64,000 nt of DNA, from NCBI GenBank assembly GCA_004000035.1, contig RJAE01000002.1, positions 62,001 to 126,000 of the forward strand, in the 5' to 3' direction. Positions 57,341-64,000 of the stretch are shown piece by piece. How positions within the stretch are numbered: the stretch's first letter is position 1; each line of letters begins with the position of its first letter. A program made the position numbers and the translations under genes. The notes beneath the pieces were generated by a model. It worked only from the letters and a program-made list of their open reading frames with translations, was not told the origin of the DNA and made no database searches. This stretch comes from Arthrobacter sulfonylureivorans (lineage in GTDB: Bacteria > Actinomycetota > Actinomycetes > Actinomycetales > Micrococcaceae).

Positions 57341-58426
57341 ATGCGCATTGGAGTGCCAAGCGAGGTCAAGAACAATGAATTCCGGGTGGCTATCACGCCG
57401 CCCGGGGTCAATGAGCTGAGCACCGCCGGCCACCAAGTGTTGGTGGAGGCAGGGGCGGGCCGGGGATCCTCCATTACCGATGACGACTACGCCTCGGCCG
57501 GTGCCAGCATCATCGATTCGGCCGACGCCGTCTGGGAGGAGGCGGAGCTGGTGCTGAAGGTGAAAGAGCCGGTGGCGGAGGAATACCACCGGCTCCGCAG
57601 CGACCTGACGCTGTTCACCTATCTGCATCTTGCTGCCGATGCGGCGCTCACCGATGAGCTGTGCTCCCGCGGCACCACCGCGATAGCTTATGAAACCGTC
57701 CAGCTGCCCGACCGATCGCTGCCGCTGCTGGCCCCGATGTCCGAAGTCGCCGGCAGGCTCGCCACTCAGGTAGGCGCCTACTCGCTGATGCAGCCTCTGG
57801 GTGGACGCGGCGTGCTGATGGGCGGTGTCCCCGGCACCCAGCATGCCGACGTCGTGGTAATCGGCGCCGGCGTGGCCGGAGCCAATGCGGTGTCCGTGGC
57901 GGTGGGCATGCGGGCCAATGTCACCGTGTTGGACACCAACATCCGCCGGCTGCAGCAGCTCGACGACCAGTATCAGGGCCGGGTAGTGACGCTTGCCAGC
58001 AACGCGTTGGAGCTGCGGGAAGCCGTCCTGGCCGCGGACCTGGTGATCGGAGCGGTGCTGATTCCCGGTGCCAAAGCACCGAAGCTGGTGACCAACGAGA
58101 TGGTCAGCCAGATGCGGCCGGGGGCGGTGCTGGTGGACATTGCGATCGACCAGGGCGGCTGCTTCGAGGACTCGCGGCCGACCACGCACGCTGACCCCAC
58201 GTTCAAAGTCCATGACACGGTCTTTTACTGCGTGGCCAATATGCCCGGGGCCGTCCCGCGCACATCCACCTATGCCTTGACCAACGCCACGCTCCCCTAC
58301 GCAAAACTGATCGCCGACGAAGGGTTCGATGCCGCGGCCACGCGGCGGCCGGAGCTGCTGCCCGGGCTCAGTACCCGGGACGGAAAGATCGTTTCCGAAC
58401 CGGTGCGATTGGCGCACGGCCGCTGA
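57341..58426 (+). CDS. ald: Alanine dehydrogenase
   Basis: Ald interconverts L-alanine and pyruvate with NAD. The 361-residue protein starts MRIGVPSEVKNNEFRVAITP and has the segments VLKVKEPVAEEYHRL, AIAYETVQLPDRSLPLL, MSEVAGRLATQVGAY, and the NAD-binding VVVIGAGVAGANAVSVAVG. Its AGAAGGGA lies upstream of ATG 57341. It follows the Lrp-type gene by 113 nt on the same strand and ends at a strong hairpin. Pyruvate made here may be handled by the symporter module next door. Confidence 0.95.
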   Translation: MRIGVPSEVKNNEFRVAITPPGVNELSTAGHQVLVEAGAGRGSSITDDDYASAGASIIDSADAVWEEAELVLKVKEPVAEEYHRLRSDLTLFTYLHLAADAALTDELCSRGTTAIAYETVQLPDRSLPLLAPMSEVAGRLATQVGAYSLMQPLGGRGVLMGGVPGTQHADVVVIGAGVAGANAVSVAVGMRANVTVLDTNIRRLQQLDDQYQGRVVTLASNALELREAVLAADLVIGAVLIPGAKAPKLVTNEMVSQMRPGAVLVDIAIDQGGCFEDSRPTTHADPTFKVHDTVFYCVANMPGAVPRTSTYALTNATLPYAKLIADEGFDAAATRRPELLPGLSTRDGKIVSEPVRLAHGR

Positions 58427-58442
58427 ACCCGAGGCAAAGCCG

Positions 58443-58474
58443 CGCGGGCCCGGCAGTCAACTGCCGGGCCCGCG
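58443..58474. terminator. Perfect 15-bp-arm hairpin between ald and the symporter gene
   Basis: CGCGGGCCCGGCAGT (58443-58457) is the exact reverse complement of 58460-58474, with only CA between, so the true loop will be slightly larger. It lies between convergent genes and lacks a T-run. It is probably a two-way terminator. Confidence 0.7.
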
Positions 58475-58522
58475 TGGCTGGATGGCGGGTCACCGGGGCC
58501 GGTGCGCACCGCCGTCGTTGTT

Positions 58523-60148
58523 CTAGTGGTCCACCGCCTTCTCGGCACCGACGCCGGTGAGCGAACGGACCTCCATCTCGGCCTGCTTGGATGCATCCTC
58601 GCGGTTCTTGTCCAGCACGGTTCCCAGCCAGCCCAGGAAGAACGCGAGCGGGATGGAGACGATGCCCGGGTTGTTCAGTCCGAAGATGGCGAAGTCCGCG
58701 CTGGGGATCATCGACGTCTCCTTCCCGGAGACCACCGGGGAGAACACGATCAGGACGATGGCCGCGCCGAGGCCGCCGTACATGCTCCACACCGCACCCT
58801 GGGTGGTGAAGCGCTTCCAGAACAGCGAGTAGACAATGGTGGGCAGGTTGGCCGAGGCTGCCACCGCGAAGGCCAGCGCCACCAGGAACGCCACATTCTG
58901 GCCCTGTGCGCCGATGCCGCCGAGGATGGAGACGACGCCGATGACCACCACGGTGCGGCGGGCCACCTTGACCTCGCCTGCCGAGTCGACCTGGCCCTTG
59001 CGCACCACGTTTGCGTAGATATCGTGCGCGAAGGAGGCGGCTGCAGTGATGGTCAGCCCGGCCACCACCGCCAGGATGGTGGCGAAGGCGACTGCCGAGA
59101 TCAGGCCCAGCAGCACCGGACCGCCCAGTGCAAAGGCCAGCAGCGGTGCGGCGGAGTTGACCCCGCCCGGGGCGCTTTTGATGGCTTCCGGACCGATCAG
59201 CGCCGCGGCGCCGTAGCCCAGCACCAGGGTGAACAGGTAGAACGCGCCGATCAGCCAGATGGCCCAGACCACGGACCTGCGGGCTTCCTTGGCCGTGGGC
59301 ACGGTGTAGAAGCGCATCAGCACGTGCGGCAGGGCCGCGGTGCCCAGCACCAGGGCCAGCGCCAGCGAGATGAAGTCCAGCTTGGATGCCTCCGAGACGC
59401 CGTACTGCAGGCCCGGGTTGAGCAGCTGGGGGTTGCCGGCGGTTTCCACGGCGGCACCCAGCAATTCGGACAGGTTGAAGCCGTGCAGTGCCAGCACCCA
59501 AACGGTCATGATGAACGCACCGGCGATCAGCAGGCAGGCCTTGATGATCTGGACCCAGGTGGTGCCCTTCATGCCGCCGACCAGTACGTAGAGGATCATC
59601 AGTGCGCCGACGACGGTGATCACCAGGGACTGTCCCAGCCTGGAGTCAATGCCGATCAGCAGCGAGACCAGGGCGCCGGCTCCGGCCATCTGCGCCAGCA
59701 GGTAGAAGAAGCACACGGCCAGCGTGGTGATGGCCGCGGCAATCCGCACCGGGCGCTGCCGCAGCCGGAAGGAGAGCACGTCGGCCATGGTGAACTTGCC
59801 GGTGTTGCGCAGCAGCTCGGCCACCAGCAGCAGCGCCACCAGCCAGGCCACCAGGAAGCCGATCGAATACAGGAAGCCGTCGTACCCGTTGATCGCGATC
59901 GCGCCGCAAATGCCCAGGAACGACGCCGCCGAGAGGTAGTCGCCGGCAATGGCGGTACCGTTCTGGCCGCCGCTGAAGGACCGGCCCGCCGCGTAGTAGT
60001 CGGCCGCGGTCTTGTTGTTCCGGCTGGCCCGGAGCACCACCACCAGGGTCACGCCCACAAACAGGGCGAAGATCAGGATGTTGATCCAGGTGGAATCCTT
60101 GATGTCCTCCGCCGTGACGGCCAGCGGAATGTTCACGGCGTGCCTCAT
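58523..60148 (-). CDS. Cation/acetate-type sodium:solute symporter (ActP/MctC family)
   Basis: The 541-residue protein has about 13 membrane segments and SSS-family features: YYAAGRSFSGGQNGTAIAGDYLSAASFLG, FFYLLAQMAGAGALVSLL, GTAALPHVLMRFYTVPTAKEA, and an IVSIPLAFFLGWLGT end. The family imports acetate, pyruvate or propionate with sodium. The ATG overlaps the DUF485 gene stop (ATGA), the same arrangement as yjcH-actP of enteric bacteria. The exact substrate is not known. Confidence 0.9.
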   Translation of the reverse strand: MRHAVNIPLAVTAEDIKDSTWINILIFALFVGVTLVVVLRASRNNKTAADYYAAGRSFSGGQNGTAIAGDYLSAASFLGICGAIAINGYDGFLYSIGFLVAWLVALLLVAELLRNTGKFTMADVLSFRLRQRPVRIAAAITTLAVCFFYLLAQMAGAGALVSLLIGIDSRLGQSLVITVVGALMILYVLVGGMKGTTWVQIIKACLLIAGAFIMTVWVLALHGFNLSELLGAAVETAGNPQLLNPGLQYGVSEASKLDFISLALALVLGTAALPHVLMRFYTVPTAKEARRSVVWAIWLIGAFYLFTLVLGYGAAALIGPEAIKSAPGGVNSAAPLLAFALGGPVLLGLISAVAFATILAVVAGLTITAAASFAHDIYANVVRKGQVDSAGEVKVARRTVVVIGVVSILGGIGAQGQNVAFLVALAFAVAASANLPTIVYSLFWKRFTTQGAVWSMYGGLGAAIVLIVFSPVVSGKETSMIPSADFAIFGLNNPGIVSIPLAFFLGWLGTVLDKNREDASKQAEMEVRSLTGVGAEKAVDH

Positions 60149-60513
60149 TTGGTGTCCTCCGGTAGGCCGACACCCTCGTCTTCGAGGCTGTGGCGGATGT
60201 CAGTGGCGATCGGGTCCAGCTTCTTGTTCGCGTAGCGGACGTACCAGGTGGTGATGGCGAAGGTGCTCACGAACTGCAGCAGGCCCAGCAGCAGGCCGAC
60301 GTTGATGTTGCCCCAGAGCTTGGTGGACATGAAGTCGTGCGCATAGTCGGCCAACAGCACATAGGCGAAATACCACAGCAGGAAGGCCACTGCCATGGGG
60401 AACACAAACGAACGGTGGCGCTTGCGGAGTTCGGTGAACTCCGGACTGTCCTGGACCACCTGGAAGTCCACGGCCGCGGCGGTGCCGGCGTCCGGGTTGG
60501 GGTCGTTACCCAT
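60145..60513 (-). CDS. DUF485 membrane protein (YjcH-like)
   Basis: The 122-residue protein has two membrane segments (FPMAVAFLLWYFAYVLLADY and GLLLGLLQFVSTFAITTWYV) and the DUF485 signature SPEFTELRKRHRSFVFP. YjcH-type proteins are always paired with an ActP-type symporter, and their role is unclear. ATG 60513 has GAGGAGG upstream. A CRP/GlxR-like site lies 30 nt upstream of the start. Confidence 0.88.
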   Translation of the reverse strand: MGNDPNPDAGTAAAVDFQVVQDSPEFTELRKRHRSFVFPMAVAFLLWYFAYVLLADYAHDFMSTKLWGNINVGLLLGLLQFVSTFAITTWYVRYANKKLDPIATDIRHSLEDEGVGLPEDTK

Positions 60514-60542
60514 CTTTTCCTCCTCATCGGGCACACGCGGGG

Positions 60543-60558
60543 TGTGACTGCGATCACT
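60543..60558. promoter_or_regulatory. CRP/GlxR-like site upstream of the DUF485-symporter operon
   Basis: TGTGA-CTGCGA-TCACT matches the CRP-family consensus TGTGA-N6-TCACA at 9 of 10 fixed positions. It lies 30 nt upstream of the DUF485 start. Being so close to the gene suggests it could act as a repression site or overlap the promoter. Enteric acs-yjcH-actP is also under CRP. Confidence 0.6.
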
Positions 60559-60649
60559 CTGCTAGCTGGCGGTTCCGCAGGCCAGCCGACGTGCGGGGCG
60601 CATCGCTCAACGGTTCAACGGCTGCGGTGAATGGCGCTCATCTGCGCCG

Positions 60650-60679
60650 AGCTGCAGGCCGCAGATGTGGCCTGCAGCT
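60650..60679. promoter_or_regulatory. Perfect palindrome over the LytS-type kinase promoter
   Basis: AGCTGCAGGCC (60650-60660) and GGCCTGCAGCT (60669-60679) are exact 11-bp arms around an 8-nt spacer. The last base is the first base of the -10-like box TAGGCT (60679-60684), which is itself exactly 7 nt before the kinase ATG. It is a strong operator candidate for the divergent symporter-kinase region. Confidence 0.75.
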
Positions 60680-60691
60680 AGGCTTGTCAGC

Positions 60692-61906
60692 ATGCTCAGC
60701 CCGGCCGTGGACATCGCGATCATCGCCGCCATCGCCGTCGTGGCCGTGGCGGTGATTGCGCTGGTGGGGTTCAAGCTGACCCGTTCGTACCGGGACCTTG
60801 GTTCCGAGGCCGACCGCGCAACCTACGCCACGCTCCACACCGCCGGACTCGCCGGACAGTACCTGCGCTCCGGGCTGACGCCGGCCGGCGCGGCCAAGGC
60901 CAGCAGGCATCTGCGCGGCTTGCTGGGATCCGACGTCCTGGTACTGACCGGCCCGGACGATGTGCTGGGCTGGGACGGGGCCGGCCAGCCCCCGGAATCG
61001 GCCCTGCGGCTGGCCGGCAAAACAATGAAGTCGGGACGCACGCAGGTCTTCCGCGGCAGCCAGTTGCTGCCGGAGGGCCGGGTCCCGCCGGATGCCGGCA
61101 CCCGGCACGGGCTGCAAGAGGCAGTCTTCGCCCCGATCCGGGTCCAGGACCGCGTGGTGGGCACCGTCGGCGCCTATACCGGCCACGTGGCGGCTTCGCT
61201 GGTGCGGGCCACCACCGAAGTCGCGGCCTGGGTGGCCACACAGATCGAGCTCGCCGAGCTGGACACCTCGCGAACCCTGTTGATGGAGGCCGAAGTCAAG
61301 GCACTCCGGGCCCAGATCAGCCCGCACTTCATCTACAACGCGCTGAATGCCATCGCGTCCTACATCCTCACCGATCCTGCGCGCGCGCGGGACCTGGTGA
61401 TCGAGTTCGCCGACTTCACCCGTTACTCCTTCCGCCGACACGGGGACTTCACCACGCTGGCCGAGGAGCTGAAGTCAATCGACCGCTACCTGCTGCTGGA
61501 ACGTGCCCGGTTCGGCGACCGGCTCAAGGTCAGCCTGCAGATCGGTCCGGAGGTCCTCAGCACCGTGATCCCGTTCCTGTCCCTGCAGCCGCTGGTGGAG
61601 AACGCGGTGCGGCACGGGCTGGAAGCCAAGGAAGGCCCCGGCCGGATCACCATCACCGCCCAAGACGCGGGCGCCTACGCCGAGGTGACCATAGAAGACG
61701 ACGGCGTGGGCATGGACCCGGAGCGGCTGCGCGCCGTGCTGGCCGGCCACGCCGAGGGCGACCACGTGGGCCTGCGCAACGTTGATGTGAGGCTGCGGCA
61801 GGTCTACGGCGAAGAACACGGCCTGGTCATCGACACGGCCCCCGGCGCCGGTACGCTGGTCACCCTGCGCGTGCCGAAGTTCCAACCCGGCAACCGGGTG
61901 GCATAA
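60692..61906 (+). CDS. LytS/YehU-type sensor histidine kinase
   Basis: The 404-residue protein has an N-terminal membrane segment (AIIAAIAVVAVAVIALVGF), a central GAF-like sensor region (residues about 45-200, EAVFAPIRVQDRVVGTVGAY), the His_kinase domain with LRAQISPHFIYNALNAIASYIL (the phosphoacceptor His in PHFIYN) and an ATPase domain (PLVENAVRHGLE, DDGVGM). It lacks the multi-helix LytS ligand domain. It is divergent from one symporter unit and upstream of a second one. The mRNA is probably leaderless. Confidence 0.9.
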   Translation: MLSPAVDIAIIAAIAVVAVAVIALVGFKLTRSYRDLGSEADRATYATLHTAGLAGQYLRSGLTPAGAAKASRHLRGLLGSDVLVLTGPDDVLGWDGAGQPPESALRLAGKTMKSGRTQVFRGSQLLPEGRVPPDAGTRHGLQEAVFAPIRVQDRVVGTVGAYTGHVAASLVRATTEVAAWVATQIELAELDTSRTLLMEAEVKALRAQISPHFIYNALNAIASYILTDPARARDLVIEFADFTRYSFRRHGDFTTLAEELKSIDRYLLLERARFGDRLKVSLQIGPEVLSTVIPFLSLQPLVENAVRHGLEAKEGPGRITITAQDAGAYAEVTIEDDGVGMDPERLRAVLAGHAEGDHVGLRNVDVRLRQVYGEEHGLVIDTAPGAGTLVTLRVPKFQPGNRVA

Positions 61907-61946
61907 GCCTGCCCGGGGCGGAGCCGCATGGGCCGCCTCAGGCTAA

Positions 61947-61952
61947 TAGACT
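61947..61952 (+). promoter_or_regulatory. Candidate -10 box for the LytTR gene
   Basis: TAGACT is followed by exactly 7 nt and then ATG 61960. No ribosome-binding site is visible. This fits a leaderless transcript inside the operon. Confidence 0.45.
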
Positions 61953-61959
61953 GTGGCCC

Positions 61960-62682
61960 ATGGTCAATGTGGTTGTCGCCGATGACGAAGCCCCCGCCGT
62001 CGAGGCCCTGGCATACTTGCTGGCGCAGGATTCCCGGATCGGGGAAATCCACAAAGCCACCAGCGGGGCCGAAGCGCTCCGCGCCTTGGAGCGCCACGAC
62101 GTCGATGCGCTCTTCCTCGACATCCACATGCCGGCACTGACCGGGCTGGACATCGCCAAGGTGATTTCACGCTTCAGCCGCCCGCCCGCCGTCGTGTTCG
62201 TGACCGCCGACGAGGACAAGGCGCTGCAGGCGTTCGAACTGGCCGCCGTGGACTATCTGCTCAAGCCGGTGCGCGCAGACCGGCTGGCGGAGTCGGTGCG
62301 CCGGATCTGCGAACTGATGGAAGACGGGGCCGCGGCCAAGCCGGAAGTCATCACCGTGGACCAGGGCGGCATCACCAAGATGATCCGGCGCGACGAGATC
62401 AAGTACGTGCAGGCCCAGGGCGACTACGCCCGGCTGCACACGGCCGAGGCGAGCTACCTGATCCGCGTCCCGCTAAATGACCTGGAACGCCAGTGGGCCG
62501 ACGCCGGCTACATCCGGATCCATCGGTCCTACCTGGTGGCGATGGACCAGATCCAGCAGATGCGGATGAGCGCCGGCAGGGCCAGTGTCCTGGTTGGCGG
62601 AGCCGAACTGCCGGTCAGCCGGCGGCACCTGCCCGCCGTCCGGGACAAGCTGGAAGCCACCCGGGTCAGGCCCCGAGGATGA
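61960..62682 (+). CDS. LytTR-family response regulator
   Basis: The 240-residue protein has a receiver domain (phosphoacceptor Asp in ALFLDIHMPALTGLD) and a LytTR DNA-binding domain (KYVQAQGDYARLHTAEASYL, RIHRSYLVAMDQI). A TAGACT box at 61947-61952 lies exactly 7 nt before the ATG, so it may have its own leaderless promoter besides read-through from the kinase. Its stop overlaps the small membrane-protein gene (ATGA). LytTR regulators often control the transporter for the ligand their kinase senses. Confidence 0.92.
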   Translation: MVNVVVADDEAPAVEALAYLLAQDSRIGEIHKATSGAEALRALERHDVDALFLDIHMPALTGLDIAKVISRFSRPPAVVFVTADEDKALQAFELAAVDYLLKPVRADRLAESVRRICELMEDGAAAKPEVITVDQGGITKMIRRDEIKYVQAQGDYARLHTAEASYLIRVPLNDLERQWADAGYIRIHRSYLVAMDQIQQMRMSAGRASVLVGGAELPVSRRHLPAVRDKLEATRVRPRG

Positions 62683-63158
62683 GCGGTGGCCCGGACAGTG
62701 GCGAAGCTGCCCCGCTGCCCGACGGCGGCGCGCCACTGCCCGACGGCGATGCCGGGCTCGCCTCGGGCGGCTTCCGACAGCGGGTCCGGGTGGTGGCGCC
62801 CCGGTCGGCCGCACCCCAGCCGCCGGGTGCCTACACCTTCTCCCATGAGCTGGCCGAGCAGTCCGAAATCGGCGAGCTCTTCGTCCGGTCCTTGGTCCGT
62901 TCGCAACTGCGCCTGGCCGTCGTCGTGGCGGCCGGCTTCGGTCTGATCCTGCTGGGCGTCGCAGTCCTGATCGCGCTGGTGCCTGTCACGGCCACCCTGA
63001 CAATCGCCACCATCCCGCTCCCCTGGCTGCTGCTGGGCATCGGGATCTACCCGGTCATTCTGGCCTGCGCCGCACAGTACAACCGTGGCGCTGCGCGCAA
63101 CGAGCGCAAATTCCGCGACCTGACGGCAGACTGGACCGAGCCGGGGGCCAAGCAGTGA
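62679..63158 (+). CDS. Small membrane protein linked to the second symporter (DUF485-like position)
   Basis: The 159-residue protein has a Gly/Pro-rich N-terminal region of about 45 residues, then RSQLRLAVVVAAGFGLILLG and PWLLLGIGIYPVILACAAQY, two membrane segments, and a polar C-terminus (NRGAARNERKFRDLTADW). Its layout and gene position mirror DUF485 proteins that precede ActP-type symporters, but clear homology is not visible by eye. ATG 62679 overlaps the LytTR stop (ATGA) and its stop overlaps the symporter start (GTGA). Confidence 0.75.
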   Translation: MSGGPDSGEAAPLPDGGAPLPDGDAGLASGGFRQRVRVVAPRSAAPQPPGAYTFSHELAEQSEIGELFVRSLVRSQLRLAVVVAAGFGLILLGVAVLIALVPVTATLTIATIPLPWLLLGIGIYPVILACAAQYNRGAARNERKFRDLTADWTEPGAKQ

Positions 63159-64000
63159 ACACGGCCGTCGGTCTGGCAGCGGTGGCAGCGGTGTGCGCCG
63201 CCACCGTGCTCATTGGCATCTACGGGCTCCGGATTTCCCGGACTACCGGTGACTTTTATGTCGCCTCGCGGACGGTCAAGCCTTGGTGGAACGCCTCAGC
63301 CATCGGCGGTGAATACATCTCAGCCGCCAGCTTCCTGGGCGTGGCCGGGCTGATCCTGATCTCGGGCATCGATGCCCTGTGGTTCCCCGTCGGCTATACC
63401 GCCGGCTATCTGATGCTGCTGCTGTTCGTGTCCGCGCCGCTTCGCCGCTCCGGCGCCTACACCATTCCGGACTTCGCCGCGGCCCGGCTCGATTCCACCG
63501 CTGCCCGGCGCGTGACCAGCCTCTTAGTGGTAGCGGTCGGCTGGCTCTATATAGTTCCGCAGCTGCACGGCGCCGCACTCACCATGCGCATCGCAACCGG
63601 CCTGCCGGGCTGGGCCGGCGCCCTCATCGTCGTCGTCGTGGTGGTGCTGTCGGTGGTGACCGGCGGCATGCGCTCCATCACCTTTGTGCAGGCCTTCCAG
63701 TACTGGCTCAAACTCACCGCGTTGGCCGTCCCGGTGGTCTTCATCCTGCTGGTCCTCACCGGTTCGGGCCAATCGCCCACCGGTGGCGGCGCGGCCTTCG
63801 ACCCGGCGCTGGACGTCTCCGGTGATGCATCGCTGTACCGGAATATCTCGCTGATCGTCGCGCTGCTCTTCGGCACCCTGGGCCTGCCGCATGTGTTGGT
63901 TCGCTTCTATACCAACCCCGACGGCGCCGCGGCCCGCCGCACCACGCAGCTGGTGCTGGGCCTGCTGGCGCTGTTCTACCTCTTCCCCACCATCTACGGC
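63155..64000 (+). CDS. Second sodium:solute (acetate-type) symporter, 3' end outside window
   Basis: The frame opens at GTG 63155 and runs open to the window edge, so about 282 residues are visible. They contain repeated membrane segments and SSS-family features: FYVASRTVKPWWNASAIGGEYISAASFLG, WLYIVPQLHGAALTMRIA, GGMRSITFVQAFQYWLKL and GTLGLPHVLVRFYTNPDGAAARR-like text near the end. It is paralogous in type to the symporter at 58523. The start overlaps the preceding small membrane-protein gene as GTGA. Confidence 0.88.
   Translation, partial: MNTAVGLAAVAAVCAATVLIGIYGLRISRTTGDFYVASRTVKPWWNASAIGGEYISAASFLGVAGLILISGIDALWFPVGYTAGYLMLLLFVSAPLRRSGAYTIPDFAAARLDSTAARRVTSLLVVAVGWLYIVPQLHGAALTMRIATGLPGWAGALIVVVVVVLSVVTGGMRSITFVQAFQYWLKLTALAVPVVFILLVLTGSGQSPTGGGAAFDPALDVSGDASLYRNISLIVALLFGTLGLPHVLVRFYTNPDGAAARRTTQLVLGLLALFYLFPTIYG

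Noticed and set aside
1-64000. tRNA, rRNA or riboswitch genes
   Set aside because: I read the gaps for cloverleaf sequences and known riboswitch cores and saw none that I could support; a covariance-model search would be decisive.

Overview
This is a high-GC actinobacterial chromosome segment, most likely from Micrococcales and close to Arthrobacter or a related Micrococcaceae genus. The evidence is the gene order around rimP-nusA-ylxR-infB-rbfA and dxr-rseP-ispG-proS, frequent GTG/TTG starts, many ATGA/GTGA stop-start overlaps, and several -10 boxes placed exactly 7 nt before an ATG, as expected for leaderless mRNAs. Coding density is very high. I see no rRNA, tRNA, insertion sequence, phage or CRISPR array.

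Layout. (1) 1-8.5 kb: a molybdenum cofactor and molybdate uptake locus. The minus-strand run is modE-like regulator, modABC, moeA, moaC, mog, moaE, then dapB; moaA-moaD are divergent. (2) 8.5-22.8 kb: RNA and translation housekeeping genes on the minus strand (M16 protease, pnp, rpsO, ribF, two small membrane proteins, truB, rbfA, infB, ylxR, nusA, rimP). A secreted ScyD-like beta-propeller gene sits between rbfA and truB on the opposite strand. (3) 22.9-34.7 kb: a secreted DUF4439 protein and an APH(6)-like kinase on plus; then on minus dxr, rseP, a large lipoprotein, a YciI protein, ispG, a GNAT, proS and a TSUP permease. (4) 34.7-41.1 kb: a repeat- and hairpin-rich intergenic region, a tripartite tricarboxylate transporter (tctCBA plus a universal stress protein), and its CitA/DcuS-type sensor kinase with a response regulator broken by a 1-nt frameshift. 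(5) 41.1-57.2 kb: a branched-chain amino acid (leucine) catabolic region: CitE-like lyase, MaoC hydratase, scoB, scoA, acyl-CoA dehydrogenase, biotin-dependent carboxylase alpha and beta, a divergent TetR regulator, then (after a GNAT and an MgtA-type ATPase) the E2, E1-beta and E1-alpha genes of a branched-chain 2-oxoacid dehydrogenase and a divergent Lrp/AsnC regulator. (6) 57.3-64 kb: alanine dehydrogenase, then two sodium:solute (acetate-type) symporter units, each with a small membrane partner, on either side of a LytS/LytTR two-component pair.

How the genes work together. Region 5 resembles the Mycobacterium tuberculosis Rv2495c-Rv2504c set and could carry leucine-derived 2-oxoisocaproate to acetyl-CoA and acetoacetate, using a MaoC hydratase and a CitE-like lyase in place of the classical enzymes. 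Region 6 looks like a carboxylate-sensing and uptake module. It has a CRP/GlxR-like site and a perfect 11-bp-arm palindrome in its central divergent promoter region. Regions 4 to 6 together suggest a strain adapted to organic acids and amino acids as carbon sources. The best candidates for new biology are the two-symporter LytS/LytTR module and the organic-acid TTT system with its frameshifted regulator.
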